Part shown: positions 1 to 10,745 of the stretch, in pieces | Position numbering within the stretch: position 1 is the stretch's first letter | How the letters are laid out: each line of letters starts with the position of its first letter | Assembly (NCBI RefSeq): GCF_003290185.1 | Contig: NZ_QNFY01000008.1 | Span: 210,223 to 274,222, forward strand | Direction: 5' to 3' | Length of the DNA stretch: 64,000 bases | Source of the DNA: Chryseobacterium lathyri | Lineage (GTDB): Bacteria > Bacteroidota > Bacteroidia > Flavobacteriales > Weeksellaceae | The notes under the pieces: model-generated | Told to the model about the DNA's origin: nothing | Databases searched by the model: none | The model's input: the letters and a program-made list of their open reading frames with translations, nothing else | Made by a program: the position numbers and the translations under genes

Positions 1-105
1 GATATAATATAAAGGATTGTCAACCTTTTTTTGAAGTTCATCAAGAAACGGCTGATAATTTTTTTTGGCCGAAAAGGGATTAATGATAAAAGCTACTTTT
101 TCCAT
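1..105 (-). CDS. Diacylglycerol/lipid kinase family protein, 5' end only (partial)
   Basis: The minus strand from 105 to the window edge reads 35 open codons starting MEKVAFIINPFSAKK. A short beta strand followed by an NP-x-S/A-x-K turn is the usual N-terminus of the diacylglycerol kinase catalytic family (DAGK_cat, YegS/BmrU-like), in which this loop contributes to nucleotide binding. These enzymes phosphorylate membrane lipids or related substrates. Only the first strand and helix are in the window, so the assignment rests on this one motif and the family could be wrong. The gene runs away from the lipoprotein gene at 149-973, with a hairpin between them. Confidence 0.5.
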   Translation of the reverse strand, partial: MEKVAFIINPFSAKKNYQPFLDELQKKVDNPLYYI

Positions 106-121
106 TACCGCAAAAATAGAA

Positions 122-145
122 AATGCTTCCAGATCCGGAAGCATT
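122..145 (-). terminator. Intrinsic terminator after the DUF3298-type lipoprotein gene
   Basis: Nine-base perfect arms (122-130 and 137-145, AATGCTTCC/GGAAGCATT) with a six-base loop lie just beyond the stop codon at 149. Read on the minus strand the hairpin is followed by a T-rich stretch. Confidence 0.6.
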
Positions 146-148
146 AAT

Positions 149-973
149 TTACTTTATTTTCATTCTTTCTTTGAATTCTGCATTCAGTGTTCCTTTCAGT
201 TCTTCCCAGGATACAGGAATAACAATATCTCCGGCTGCAAAGGCGGTAATTTCATAAGGGCTGTAATGGAAATAGAGGTTTTTCTGATCAAAGTAGAAAT
301 TATCCGTTGCAGGAATGACTTCTACCAGCAGCATGTCTGAATTCTTTACTTCTCCTTTATTATCTGTTGTACCGCTATGTACTTTATTAATATTCTTCAT
401 TAATATAGCTTCAAGTTGAGCTTTCGGCATTGAAGTAATAGCTTTAAGTTCCAGTTTTTTATTGTTTTTAAGGTCAAAAACTCTTTCTGAAAACCCATAA
501 TTATCATGAGCACCGCCTTCATAGGAACTCCATACATATCCAATATGCATATAATCGTTATCAGTTGAAACCAGGTTCATATGGGTATTTGTATACCATT
601 TCTGTGCATAGGAAATATCTGAAAGCCAGTCTTTACTGTCACTTTTTACAGAATTAAAATATTTGTTTTTCTCATTATCCAGAAAAGCCTGCAGTCCTTT
701 TTTAGAGAAATCTTTGATTCCCTTATTTTGAAAATAAATACTGTCCAGCAATTGTTTGTCTTTCAGCGTTGGAAAAACCAGCAGTTTGGAAGTGAAACCT
801 ATGGTTAATGAATCTGCAATCTTTGAAGAGTCACTCACTTTCACGGAATCCACTATGAATTTTTCAGTTTGAGAGGTTTCTGTTTTATCAGATAATGTTG
901 TATTTTCTCCTTTTTTACAGGCTGAAAAAGCGAGAAGGGAAGAAACTGCCAGAACAGCAATGGTGTTTTTCAT
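149..973 (-). CDS. Exported lipoprotein with DUF3298/RsiV-like domain
   Basis: I chose the start at 973 because the protein then begins MKNTIAVLAVSSLLAFSAC, a lipoprotein signal peptide with its lipobox Cys at about residue 19; the ORF extends nine codons further upstream without a signal. The roughly 274-residue product has a charged Ser/Thr-rich linker, then a globular part containing IGYVWSSYEGGAHDNYG and the C-terminal LYFHYSPYEITAFAAGDIVIPV, the pattern of DUF3298/DUF4163 domains (shared with the anti-sigma factor RsiV). The domain is known for binding peptidoglycan-related ligands or lysozyme in RsiV, but no sigma-factor gene lies nearby here, so the role is unknown. It probably sits in the outer or inner membrane facing the periplasm. 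Confidence 0.75.
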   Translation of the reverse strand: MKNTIAVLAVSSLLAFSACKKGENTTLSDKTETSQTEKFIVDSVKVSDSSKIADSLTIGFTSKLLVFPTLKDKQLLDSIYFQNKGIKDFSKKGLQAFLDNEKNKYFNSVKSDSKDWLSDISYAQKWYTNTHMNLVSTDNDYMHIGYVWSSYEGGAHDNYGFSERVFDLKNNKKLELKAITSMPKAQLEAILMKNINKVHSGTTDNKGEVKNSDMLLVEVIPATDNFYFDQKNLYFHYSPYEITAFAAGDIVIPVSWEELKGTLNAEFKERMKIK

Positions 974-996
974 AATTATATATTTCTGGAAGTAAT

Positions 997-1028
997 GCAA
1001 AAACCATTCAAAAATGAATGGTTTTGCA
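997..1028 (-). terminator. Hairpin between the DUF3857 protein gene and the DUF3298 lipoprotein gene
   Basis: Arms AAAACCATTCA (1000-1010) and TGAATGGTTTT (1015-1025), extended by GC/GC across one bulged base, lie between the stop at 1068 and the next start at 973. On the minus strand the distal arm ends in a run of T, which fits an intrinsic terminator. Some transcription may read through into the next gene. Confidence 0.5.
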
Positions 1029-1067
1029 AAATTATTTTTATTTGATCTAATAATCGGAAATTTTCTT

Positions 1068-3005
1068 CTATGATTTTTTGATCAGGCTTATCACCTGGTT
1101 CTCACTTTTTGAGGCGGTTCCCCAAATCTGTTTGAATGCAGGATAATATTCTTTTGGATAATCCGGACTGGCAATTTTTGTGGTAGAGATTATTTCAAGC
1201 TTATTACCTTTCTGTTCAGCAATATAGCTGTATTCAATTTCTTTGTCTTCGGTAACAATCTTTTTACTTTTAGGCATTGCTTCTACAACGTAGCCTTCCG
1301 GTATTTCAAGGATTACTTTTTTTACTTTAGTAATTGAAGAGATAAAATCAATCGGATATTTTCTTTCATCAGTCTGGTCAAATTCATTGGAATTTTTGCT
1401 CAAAAAAAGCATTGGGTTGATGATCATTTTCTTTCCTATCTTATCGATCAGGTTGTCTGAGGAAAATTTCATTGTACTTTCGAAATCACCGTTTTCCAGA
1501 GTCTTGGTTTCAATTCCCGTAAAATCTATTGAGAAGTTTTCTTTATATTGTTTTTTATATTTTTCAGCATTTTCGTCATAGCTTTCCTTGGCAAACATCG
1601 CATATGAACCGGTATCTTTGTCGGAATATGTTCCGGAAATACTGCCATCTTCATTGATTTTTGCTTCTGTAGTAAGATAATTGAAACTTGTAGTGGTATT
1701 TCCCATCTGCATCAGCAGTGCTTTATCTTTAGCCATGAGTACACCATACTCATTCCAGTCTCTTGGGGGAAGATTATTCATTGATGACTGTTTTGAAGTG
1801 GCATCATAGAGATTAAGGCTGTCTTTTATCTTAACCGTTGCAATAACAAAATTCATCCCGACTATGCTGGGAGATGTCAGGTTGATCAAGCCGTTGTCTA
1901 CAGTGGAAATAACAAGAGGATCTGCTTTCAGTCCTGCTTCTCTAAGCATCATGACAAGCAAAAGGTTTATTTCTGCAGCATTTCCGGTTTTGGTTTCTAT
2001 CAGTTTCTTTATTCCGTCTTCTGTATAAATTCCTCTGTCTTTGTTCCAAGTGAATGTATTTTTTACATAATTGAAAATGGCATCAGCTTTTTCTGCATCG
2101 GAATTGAGGCCTGAAATAATTGAGGATACATTTTCTTTAACGAGTTTCGTTTTTTTCAGCTCTTCACCAAAATCTTCGTCTTTATACAGCTTCTCTTTGA
2201 TTTCTTCCCAGGAAGAGGAATGCATTTTAAGCTCTCTAAAATTAGTGGAATGAAGCTCTGCACTTACTTTTGTGCGGTAATTCCTGTCATTTTTAACAAA
2301 CTTTTCAGTTTTGAATCCTTTCAGATTTTCATACCCGAATCTATAGGTTTTAAATGGCATTCCGTACATTGTCTTTTCTTCCACCATTCTGTACTTTGGA
2401 GTTAGTGAGCCTGTATAATTCACATTATAAGCTACATGCGAAGGGCTGTCCAGAATATATTCCGTGTACAGAGAAGGTGCATCAGACTCGATTACGATCT
2501 GCGGAACTGAATATAAAAACGGAGACAAAACTTCATACTGGTATTCTATAACCGATCCGTTCTTTACATTGGGAAAAGCAAATTTGGTAATGGTTATATA
2601 TTTACTTTCCTTGCTCTTGTATTTTGAACTCTTATCTACTTTTGTAGCGGTGGCGGCTCCGTTTTCGAGGTTATATACAAAAGCTTTCATTTTATTTAGC
2701 AGCTCTTCATTGCCACCAGTACTTTTGTATAACGGGATTTCAAGGTTCAGCCAGTCTTCTGCTTTATCTTTATCATAGATTTTGACTCTGTAAAACACCT
2801 TTTTTCTAAGGTTCCCTGTAGAGGTATCAACATCAAAATGTACTGATTTATATAAAATTTCCGCCGGTGCATTTTCATCCAGCGTTGATTTCGCTTTGGA
2901 AAGATCAGCATTGTCAAATTTCGGAGGATCAAGAAACTCATGCTTCTGGCCGTTTATATGGATCAAAGTTCCGAAGCAGAACGCTGTTAGTATTATTTTT
3001 TTCAT
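1068..3005 (-). CDS. DUF3857-type transglutaminase-like exported protein, catalytic Cys absent
   Basis: 645 residues with a cleavable signal peptide (MKKIILTAFCFGTLIHINGQ). The N-terminal half is the DUF3857 beta domain. A transglutaminase-like core follows around residues 300-410 and a DUF3858-like beta domain at the C-terminus (VILEIPEGYVVEAMPKSK). At the position where active transglutaminase-like enzymes carry GDC or GxC, this protein reads KTGNAAEINLLLVMMLREAG, with Ala in place of the nucleophilic Cys. It is therefore probably a non-catalytic binding or structural protein. It starts two bases after the stop of the related gene at 3008-4900, so the two are co-transcribed and may form a pair in which one partner is active. 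The substrate is unknown. Confidence 0.8.
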   Translation of the reverse strand: MKKIILTAFCFGTLIHINGQKHEFLDPPKFDNADLSKAKSTLDENAPAEILYKSVHFDVDTSTGNLRKKVFYRVKIYDKDKAEDWLNLEIPLYKSTGGNEELLNKMKAFVYNLENGAATATKVDKSSKYKSKESKYITITKFAFPNVKNGSVIEYQYEVLSPFLYSVPQIVIESDAPSLYTEYILDSPSHVAYNVNYTGSLTPKYRMVEEKTMYGMPFKTYRFGYENLKGFKTEKFVKNDRNYRTKVSAELHSTNFRELKMHSSSWEEIKEKLYKDEDFGEELKKTKLVKENVSSIISGLNSDAEKADAIFNYVKNTFTWNKDRGIYTEDGIKKLIETKTGNAAEINLLLVMMLREAGLKADPLVISTVDNGLINLTSPSIVGMNFVIATVKIKDSLNLYDATSKQSSMNNLPPRDWNEYGVLMAKDKALLMQMGNTTTSFNYLTTEAKINEDGSISGTYSDKDTGSYAMFAKESYDENAEKYKKQYKENFSIDFTGIETKTLENGDFESTMKFSSDNLIDKIGKKMIINPMLFLSKNSNEFDQTDERKYPIDFISSITKVKKVILEIPEGYVVEAMPKSKKIVTEDKEIEYSYIAEQKGNKLEIISTTKIASPDYPKEYYPAFKQIWGTASKSENQVISLIKKS

Positions 3006-3007
3006 GG

Positions 3008-4900
3008 TTAGATTTTTGTCAGTAAGATTTTGGAATTATCAATATTCAGGGTCTTTTTTCGGAAACTCACGTAATCGTTGTATTTTTCTTTCGGAAATAT
3101 CCCTTTGTTAATTTTAATGAAGCGTGTGACTTTCAACGATTCGCCATTTATTACTATGTTCAGTTTATAGGTCCCGAATTCAGAATTGATGGTCATATTT
3201 TCCGGAACTTCATCAATTTTATAATTTTTTGGAATGATAAAATCAATCTCATATTCATCCTGGAAAGACTGCCCTATCTCAAATGGAAGCTCTCTGTTTT
3301 CATCTGATTTATAGTAATTATTCGTAAAAATAGGCACTGCTCTGAAAATTAAGTTCGTTCCTGTATTTTTAGAGTAATTGTTGGCTTTAAAATCCACATT
3401 GAATTTTATCACTGCATTGTCTTTATCATTCACAAAGTCTTTCATTTCAACTTTTTCAAAATTCAGAACATCAAATCTTGCTTTCATTGCCTCAATTCTT
3501 TCTTTTGGTGATAAATAAGCATAAGGCAAATTATTATCATACTGACTTCCGGTATAAGCAAACTGGATTTCTCCGTTGATGCTGTTGTCTTCTGTAAGAT
3601 TAATTTTCAATATCTGCTTTTCTCTGTTCTGTTCGGCTGTATAGGTAGGTGTATTGATAAGTTCGATCCCTTTTTTGGTTACAGCAAGAACATTTCTGTC
3701 GGTAGTGCTGTAGCTCAAATGGTTAAAAGCAATCTGCTGGGAGGTGTTTTCCAGCCAGATATTTCCTTTTTCCGTAGGCACCATCAGAATCGCATGATTT
3801 CCACCCATCGATGGAAAATCCGGATCGAAAGAGACCTGTGATGAGCCGGAATTGATCACGCAGTAATGAGAAGGAATTCCTGCTTCATTCAATAAGGTTT
3901 TCATGTAATTGGTAAGCCCTTTACAGTCTCCATACCCTTTCTTCTGAACTTCGTCCGGAAGCATTGGCAACCATCCCCCGATTCCCAACCCAACAAATAT
4001 ATATCTGGTTTTCGACTGCATATGCTGATAAATCTTTTTCACTTTCTCCTCCGTTGTGCCTTCCAGTTTCAAAGCAGCCACTTCAGCTTTAATGGCCGGA
4101 GTAGATGCAGAAACAGGCTCTACCAGGTTAGTATAATACCAGGTACCAAAATCTGTCCAGCTGCTCAATATTCCCTGCTTGCCTTCCAGGTTGAATTTGG
4201 CAAGAGCAAAACTTACCTTAGGCAAGATCTTTTCAGGCTGAGGCAGCATCAAGGCATCATCTATTGCCGGAATATTTTTATAGGAATAGGTCTTTTCATT
4301 GCCATTATCAGCTACGGACACGGAAGCATAGCTATATTTTGAAGGATAGGTTTTCGTTTTAAGGTCAATCCCGGACTTATTAATAACTTTAAATCCAGCT
4401 TCTTCTAAAGATATATTGGGAGAAGAAAACGGTATAAAATCAGGAATAAAAACCGTATTCTCATCGGTAATCTGATACGAAAAATCAATTGTATAGGGAT
4501 AATAAGCAGAAGTATACGGTAATGCTAGGATCCTGCTATCCGAATAAAATACACCTTGTGTATTGTTGGCAAAGTCACCAAAATCTGATTTTGAAAAGCT
4601 CTTTACTTTCTTTCCGGATTCATCATATACGGTAACTTTAACATCAGAAATATTGTCTCCTTTTTGATAGGGAATATAAACCTGCGCTTTAGAATCGCCA
4701 TCTTTGTTTAAAACTGTGATTACTGTATGATGCTGATACTTTATTTCATCAATTTTATTAATCTGCGCCGTTGTAAAATCTTTCCTGATCACAACATTGG
4801 CATTTTTCTTCAGGTTTTCAGGAATGGCAGAAACAGGATAGGTCTGTGCAAAATATAAAGAGGCTGTAGATAAGGCCCCAATAATTATAATTTTCATCAT
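3008..4900 (-). CDS. DUF3857 and transglutaminase-like domain exported protein
   Basis: 630 residues; signal peptide ending near YFAQ; either Met of the initial MM could be the start. The DUF3857 domain covers about residues 30-230 and the transglutaminase core about 270-400. The core shows KKGYGDCKGLTNYMKTLL with Cys326 and GGNHAILMVP with His369, followed by WLENTSQ, where the usual third catalytic Asp is Glu. The fold normally cleaves, crosslinks or hydrolyses protein amides, but DUF3857 members in Bacteroidota have no agreed substrate. The next gene (1068-3005) is a paralogue lacking the Cys. A divergent neighbour is absent; the upstream 270 bases carry two hairpins, so this gene has its own promoter there, which I could not pinpoint. 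Confidence 0.8.
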   Translation of the reverse strand: MMKIIIIGALSTASLYFAQTYPVSAIPENLKKNANVVIRKDFTTAQINKIDEIKYQHHTVITVLNKDGDSKAQVYIPYQKGDNISDVKVTVYDESGKKVKSFSKSDFGDFANNTQGVFYSDSRILALPYTSAYYPYTIDFSYQITDENTVFIPDFIPFSSPNISLEEAGFKVINKSGIDLKTKTYPSKYSYASVSVADNGNEKTYSYKNIPAIDDALMLPQPEKILPKVSFALAKFNLEGKQGILSSWTDFGTWYYTNLVEPVSASTPAIKAEVAALKLEGTTEEKVKKIYQHMQSKTRYIFVGLGIGGWLPMLPDEVQKKGYGDCKGLTNYMKTLLNEAGIPSHYCVINSGSSQVSFDPDFPSMGGNHAILMVPTEKGNIWLENTSQQIAFNHLSYSTTDRNVLAVTKKGIELINTPTYTAEQNREKQILKINLTEDNSINGEIQFAYTGSQYDNNLPYAYLSPKERIEAMKARFDVLNFEKVEMKDFVNDKDNAVIKFNVDFKANNYSKNTGTNLIFRAVPIFTNNYYKSDENRELPFEIGQSFQDEYEIDFIIPKNYKIDEVPENMTINSEFGTYKLNIVINGESLKVTRFIKINKGIFPKEKYNDYVSFRKKTLNIDNSKILLTKI

Positions 4901-4980
4901 GGTTATTAAAGTTGGGGCAAAAATAATAAAATCTTAATAGATGTTAAATTTTTATTTTAATATAAAGAACAATACTAATA

Positions 4981-5008
4981 GAAAAGGCTTCATTATCAAA
5001 GCCTTTTC
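4981..5008. terminator. Perfect 10-bp hairpin upstream of the DUF3857 gene pair
   Basis: GAAAAGGCTT (4981-4990) pairs with AAGCCTTTTC (4999-5008) around an eight-base loop. It lies in the 270-base gap 4901-5171 between the DUF5684-type gene and the DUF3857 pair. It may be a second terminator for transcripts arriving from the gene at 5172-5597. Confidence 0.4.
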
Positions 5009-5120
5009 ATATTATAATTTTAACATTTTATATCTCTAATTGAGGATGTTTTTATCATTTTTTCGTGAAATTCTTTTTTTCAACATTATATTTAAAATTT
5101 TTCCACTTTTAAATAAAGAC

Positions 5121-5149
5121 ATAAAAAAAGACTCCATTTCTGAAGTCTT
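5121..5149 (-). terminator. Intrinsic terminator after the DUF5684-type gene
   Basis: AAGACT (5128-5133) pairs with AGTCTT (5144-5149), with additional pairs inside across one mismatch. On the minus strand the hairpin is followed by seven T, 23 bases past the stop at 5172. Confidence 0.6.
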
Positions 5150-5171
5150 CCAATATCTTTTTAATTATTAA

Positions 5172-5597
5172 TCATTGATCGTTGGGAATTCTGCTGCTGT
5201 CATATTTATCGCTGCTGAAAGCCAGAACTGGCACGAAAATAAATCCAAAGAAAAACAAAAGAATGGTATAAACCGGGGTTTCCTTGCCAAAAGCTTTCGC
5301 CAATCTGTCATTAACCACCCATGATGCATAGAGATTAGCAAAAGGAATAAAGAACAAAATGATCCACCAAATTGGTTTCTTTACAATATCCAGCAGTACA
5401 ATTATATTATAGACCGGTACAAAAGCTGCCCACGCATCTTCCCTGCCAGCTTTCTGAAATATTTTATACATACAGTATCCATAAAATATATAAATAAGCA
5501 ATCCAAAGATCATAGTGCCCATTCCCAGTCCTGCAGCTACTGCACCCGGCATTGCATCGGACCCATCATAAGGGTCTGTTTGTAAAAGAGTTAACAT
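5172..5597 (-). CDS. DUF5684-type small membrane protein
   Basis: 141 residues with about four hydrophobic segments. The central signature KIFQKAGREDAWAAFVPVYN followed by KKPIWWIILFFIPFANLYAS is typical of DUF5684 membrane proteins, often annotated as signal peptidase-adjacent or hypothetical. The family has no proven function. It sits alone, between a terminator behind it and the gyrB terminator in front, so it is probably monocistronic. Confidence 0.7.
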   Translation of the reverse strand: MLTLLQTDPYDGSDAMPGAVAAGLGMGTMIFGLLIYIFYGYCMYKIFQKAGREDAWAAFVPVYNIIVLLDIVKKPIWWIILFFIPFANLYASWVVNDRLAKAFGKETPVYTILLFFFGFIFVPVLAFSSDKYDSSRIPNDQ

Positions 5598-5632
5598 AGT
5601 ATTATTTTTTATTGGTTTGCACCAAATATAAA

Positions 5633-5659
5633 AAAAGCTTCTAATAAATAGAAGCTTTT
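5633..5659 (-). terminator. Intrinsic terminator of gyrB
   Basis: AAAAGCTTCTA (5633-5643) and TAGAAGCTTTT (5649-5659) are perfect 11-base arms around a five-base loop. On the minus strand a T run follows directly, 23 bases after the gyrB stop at 5682. Confidence 0.8.
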
Positions 5660-5681
5660 CTTAATATATTTTTAATAACAA

Positions 5682-7622
<1,941 letters not shown>

Positions 7623-7846
7623 TTAATAAATTTTGCCTAATGCAAAGACCTACAAATATCGTGATTTTTTTCGACTTATGAAAGTTAAAATATGTCAAAA
7701 AAGATGAGAGTTTTTATTAAAACCAAGAGTACTGTTTTATCTAAAAAAGCTTAAAGTTATTACCTATTTCTCAAATATCATCTGTATAAAATCATATTAT
7801 ACATCCGTATTTTATGCTTAAATTTATTTACTCAAAAGTTGATTAT

Positions 7847-9190
7847 ATGGATGATTTTATTGCAGCCCGCGCGCAGATGGCTCTCTCACTGGGCTTTCAT
7901 ATCATTTTCGCCTGTGTGGGAATGGTAATGCCTTTTCTGATGGCCTTCGCTCACTGGAAATACCTTAAAACCAATAATGAAGTATATAAAGGCCTTACAA
8001 AAGCCTGGAGCAAGGGAGTTGCCATTCTTTTTGCAACCGGTGCCGTTTCGGGGACCATGCTTTCTTTTGAGCTTGGCCTTCTGTGGCCGGGATTCATGAA
8101 ACATGCCGGACCGATTTTCGGAATGCCGTTTTCTCTCGAAGGGACTGCATTTTTTATTGAGGCTATTGCTATAGGATTCTTTCTTTATGGATGGGAAAAA
8201 TTCAACAAATGGTTCCATTGGTTCTGTGGATTTCTGGTAGGATTAAGCGGACTCGCTTCCGGAATTCTGGTTGTGGCAGCTAATGCCTGGATGAATTCGC
8301 CGACAGGTTTTGATTATATCAACGGGCAATATACCAATATAGATCCTATAAAGGCTATGTTCAATGATGCATGGTTTCCTCAGGCTCTTCATATGACAGT
8401 TGCTGCATTCTGTGCGACAGGATTTGCCGTTGCAGGGGTTCATGCTTTTTTAATTATGAAGAAAAAGAATGTGGAATTCCATACGAAAGCATTCAGAATT
8501 GCTGCAGGATTTGCATTAATTGGGGCATTTGGAGCACCTTTAAGTGGTGATGTAGCGGCTAAATCCGTTGCGGAAAGACAACCTATTAAGCTTGCCGCAA
8601 TGGAGGCTCACTTTGAAACTGAAAAAGGAGCACCTTTCGTTATTGGCGGAATTCCTGATGAAGAAAAAGGAGAAGTGAAATATGCAGTAAAAATTCCAAA
8701 AGTTTTAAGCTTCCTGGTAAGCAATGATTTCAACCATGAAGTAAAAGGGTTAAATGATTTTCCGCGTGATGAATGGCCTCCGGTAGCTGTTGTGCATTAC
8801 GCTTTCCAAATTATGATCTTCTTCGGTGTGGTCATGATTATCATCGGAAGTATTTATCTGTATGCCTTCTTCTTTAAAAAGGAATGGCTGACTAAAAACT
8901 GGCTTTTAAAAACATTCCTGTTCGCAACACCTTTCGGATATATCGCTTTGGAGGCAGGATGGACAGTAACAGAGGTCGGAAGACAACCATGGATCATTTA
9001 TGGAATTATGAAAACAGCAGATGCTGTAACGCCTATGCCGGGAATACAGTATTCATTTTACTTTTTTACGGCTATTTTTGTGTCATTATCCCTGATTATT
9101 ATCTTTCTTTTAAGAAGACAGATCCAGATGGTACCGAAACTTTATGACCCTACAGACGCTCAGTTTAACGATAAAAACAAAAAATCATGA
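7847..9190 (+). CDS. cydA: Cytochrome bd oxidase subunit I
   Basis: Quinol-oxidising, heme-bearing subunit of the cytochrome bd terminal oxidase in the inner membrane. The frame is open from an ATG at 7814, but I prefer the ATG at 7847 because the protein then starts MDDFIAARAQMALSLGFH, which lines up with the family N-terminus. In that start His18 matches the conserved axial heme ligand. Further signatures are FELGLLWPGFM, EGTAFFIEAIAIGF and EVGRQPWIIYG. The quinol-binding loop is of the short type, giving about 447 residues. It overlaps cydB by four bases, so the two are translationally coupled. No CydX-like micropeptide was recognised after cydB. Confidence 0.95.
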   Translation: MDDFIAARAQMALSLGFHIIFACVGMVMPFLMAFAHWKYLKTNNEVYKGLTKAWSKGVAILFATGAVSGTMLSFELGLLWPGFMKHAGPIFGMPFSLEGTAFFIEAIAIGFFLYGWEKFNKWFHWFCGFLVGLSGLASGILVVAANAWMNSPTGFDYINGQYTNIDPIKAMFNDAWFPQALHMTVAAFCATGFAVAGVHAFLIMKKKNVEFHTKAFRIAAGFALIGAFGAPLSGDVAAKSVAERQPIKLAAMEAHFETEKGAPFVIGGIPDEEKGEVKYAVKIPKVLSFLVSNDFNHEVKGLNDFPRDEWPPVAVVHYAFQIMIFFGVVMIIIGSIYLYAFFFKKEWLTKNWLLKTFLFATPFGYIALEAGWTVTEVGRQPWIIYGIMKTADAVTPMPGIQYSFYFFTAIFVSLSLIIIFLLRRQIQMVPKLYDPTDAQFNDKNKKS

Positions 9191-10191
9191 TCTACGTTGT
9201 TATAGGATTTCTGTGGCTTTCTATCTGCCTTTATATCATTTTGGGCGGTGCTGATTTCGGCGCCGGAATTGTTGAGCTTTTTACCCATAAAAAAGCACGT
9301 CATAAAACAGAAGAGATCATGTACCAATCCATCGCACCCGTTTGGGAAGCCAATCACATGTGGCTGATCATTGCGATCGTTATTCTTTTTGTAGGATTTC
9401 CTGAGATTTACACCACCATGTCTACCTATCTTCATATTCCTCTGGTTCTGATGCTTTTGGGAATTATTGCAAGGGGAACAGCTTTTACTTTCAGACATTA
9501 TGATGCTGTAAAAGATAACTGGCAGATTTTATATACCCAGATCTTTTACTACGCAAGTCTGTTAACTCCATTTTTCTTAGGACTGATTGCAGCGGCTACC
9601 GTTTCACATTCCATTAATCCGGATGCGGTTGGATTTCTGGACTTATATATTTTCAGCTGGCTGAACTGGTTCGGTGTTTCCGTAGGTTTGTTTACCGTAT
9701 CATTATGTGCATATCTGGCCTCTATCTTTTCATTAAGAGAAACCCGCGATAAGGCTGATCTTACATTGATGATCAAAAAATCTAAACAAACTATGGTTTT
9801 TGTCGTAATCACAGGTATGCTGGTGTTTTTAACAGCCTATATTTCCGATATTCCTTTGGTGATGTGGGTATTTTCAAAACCATTGGGCGTTATGGCAATT
9901 TCCTTTGCTACAGTAGCTTTAGCATTGATTCTCCGTGCCCTGCATCAGCGGAAACTGCTTCCTGTACGTGCACTGGCAGGGTTCCAGATGGTAATGATCT
10001 TGGTTGCAGCCACTTACCAGCATAATCCCGATATCATATTGCTCGGAAACGGACAACATCTTTCATTACTTGAACACATGGCTCCTCCAAAAACTATTAA
10101 TGCTCTGGGTTGGGCATTAATGCTCGGCTCTTTGTTTATTCTTCCGTTTTTATTTTACCTGATGGCTTCATTCAGTAAGCAGAGAAAGTAA
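9187..10191 (+). CDS. cydB: Cytochrome bd oxidase subunit II
   Basis: 334 residues with eight to nine hydrophobic segments. The N-terminus IGFLWLSICLYIILGGADFG and GGADFGAGIVELF are diagnostic of CydB, which stabilises CydA. The EANHMWLIIAIVILFVGFPE region is also conserved. The start overlaps the cydA stop (ATGA). A further gene follows three bases after the stop, and the operon ends at the hairpin at 10694-10724. Confidence 0.95.
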   Translation: MIYVVIGFLWLSICLYIILGGADFGAGIVELFTHKKARHKTEEIMYQSIAPVWEANHMWLIIAIVILFVGFPEIYTTMSTYLHIPLVLMLLGIIARGTAFTFRHYDAVKDNWQILYTQIFYYASLLTPFFLGLIAAATVSHSINPDAVGFLDLYIFSWLNWFGVSVGLFTVSLCAYLASIFSLRETRDKADLTLMIKKSKQTMVFVVITGMLVFLTAYISDIPLVMWVFSKPLGVMAISFATVALALILRALHQRKLLPVRALAGFQMVMILVAATYQHNPDIILLGNGQHLSLLEHMAPPKTINALGWALMLGSLFILPFLFYLMASFSKQRK

Positions 10192-10194
10192 GAT

Positions 10195-10710
10195 ATGATT
10201 CAGTATAAAGACAAAACCGAACTTATAGAAGCTATAAAAGAGAATTATCTGCTTTATGATAAAGAGTTTAATGACATTCCCGAGAACGAAAAAGATCTTC
10301 TGAAACCGGGAGTTGATAAAAGTCCTTCACAGAATATATCGTATCAGCTTGGCTGGACCCGTCTTCTGCTGCAATGGGAATCGGATGAAAAGAAAGGAAT
10401 AACGGTACAGACTCCTGCGCCGGGATATAAGTGGAATAATCTAGGTGGTTTATATGAAACTTTTTATAAAGAATACGGAGCTTTAAGCCTTCATCAGCAA
10501 AGAGAGATTCTGAAGAATCAGGTCAATGAGATTGTAGAATGGGTTGAAACCCTTGATTATGAAACATTATTTGTTCCTGAACAGAGAAAGTGGGCTACAA
10601 CACCCGCAAAATGGCCTGTCTGGAAATGGATACATATCAATGCCGTAGCACCGTTTAAGAATTTCAGGACTCAGCTGCGTAAATGGAAAAAAGAAACCGG
10701 TACAGAGTGA
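10195..10710 (+). CDS. ClbS/DfsB-family four-helix protein
   Basis: 171 residues. The pattern KTELIEAIKENYLLYDKEF near the start, QLGWTRLLLQWES, TPAPGYKWNNLGGLYETFY and TPAKWPVWKWIHINAVAPF belongs to the ClbS/DfsB family, a DinB-like helical bundle. ClbS is a colibactin-resistance cyclopropane hydrolase, but most genomic members are uncharacterised and I infer nothing more specific. It starts three bases after cydB and is therefore the last gene of the cyd operon here, an association that may be accidental. Confidence 0.8.
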   Translation: MIQYKDKTELIEAIKENYLLYDKEFNDIPENEKDLLKPGVDKSPSQNISYQLGWTRLLLQWESDEKKGITVQTPAPGYKWNNLGGLYETFYKEYGALSLHQQREILKNQVNEIVEWVETLDYETLFVPEQRKWATTPAKWPVWKWIHINAVAPFKNFRTQLRKWKKETGTE

Positions 10711-10724
10711 TTCTGTACCGGTTT
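10694..10724. terminator. Bidirectional terminator between the cyd operon and lysS
   Basis: Perfect 13-base arms AAACCGGTACAGA (10694-10706) and TCTGTACCGGTTT (10712-10724) with a five-base loop. The stop codon of the ClbS/DfsB-like gene lies inside the hairpin. T-rich sequence follows on the plus strand and A-rich sequence precedes it, so it can serve the convergent lysS as well. Confidence 0.85.
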
Positions 10725-10745
10725 ATATTTATTTCATATTCTAGA

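Noticed and set aside
65..340. 91-codon plus-strand ORF
   Set aside because: Lies antisense to the lipoprotein gene at 149-973 and the lipid-kinase start; no signal, odd composition.
10195..10710. CydX-like subunit after cydB
   Set aside because: The product is a 171-residue soluble ClbS/DfsB-type protein, not a small membrane peptide.
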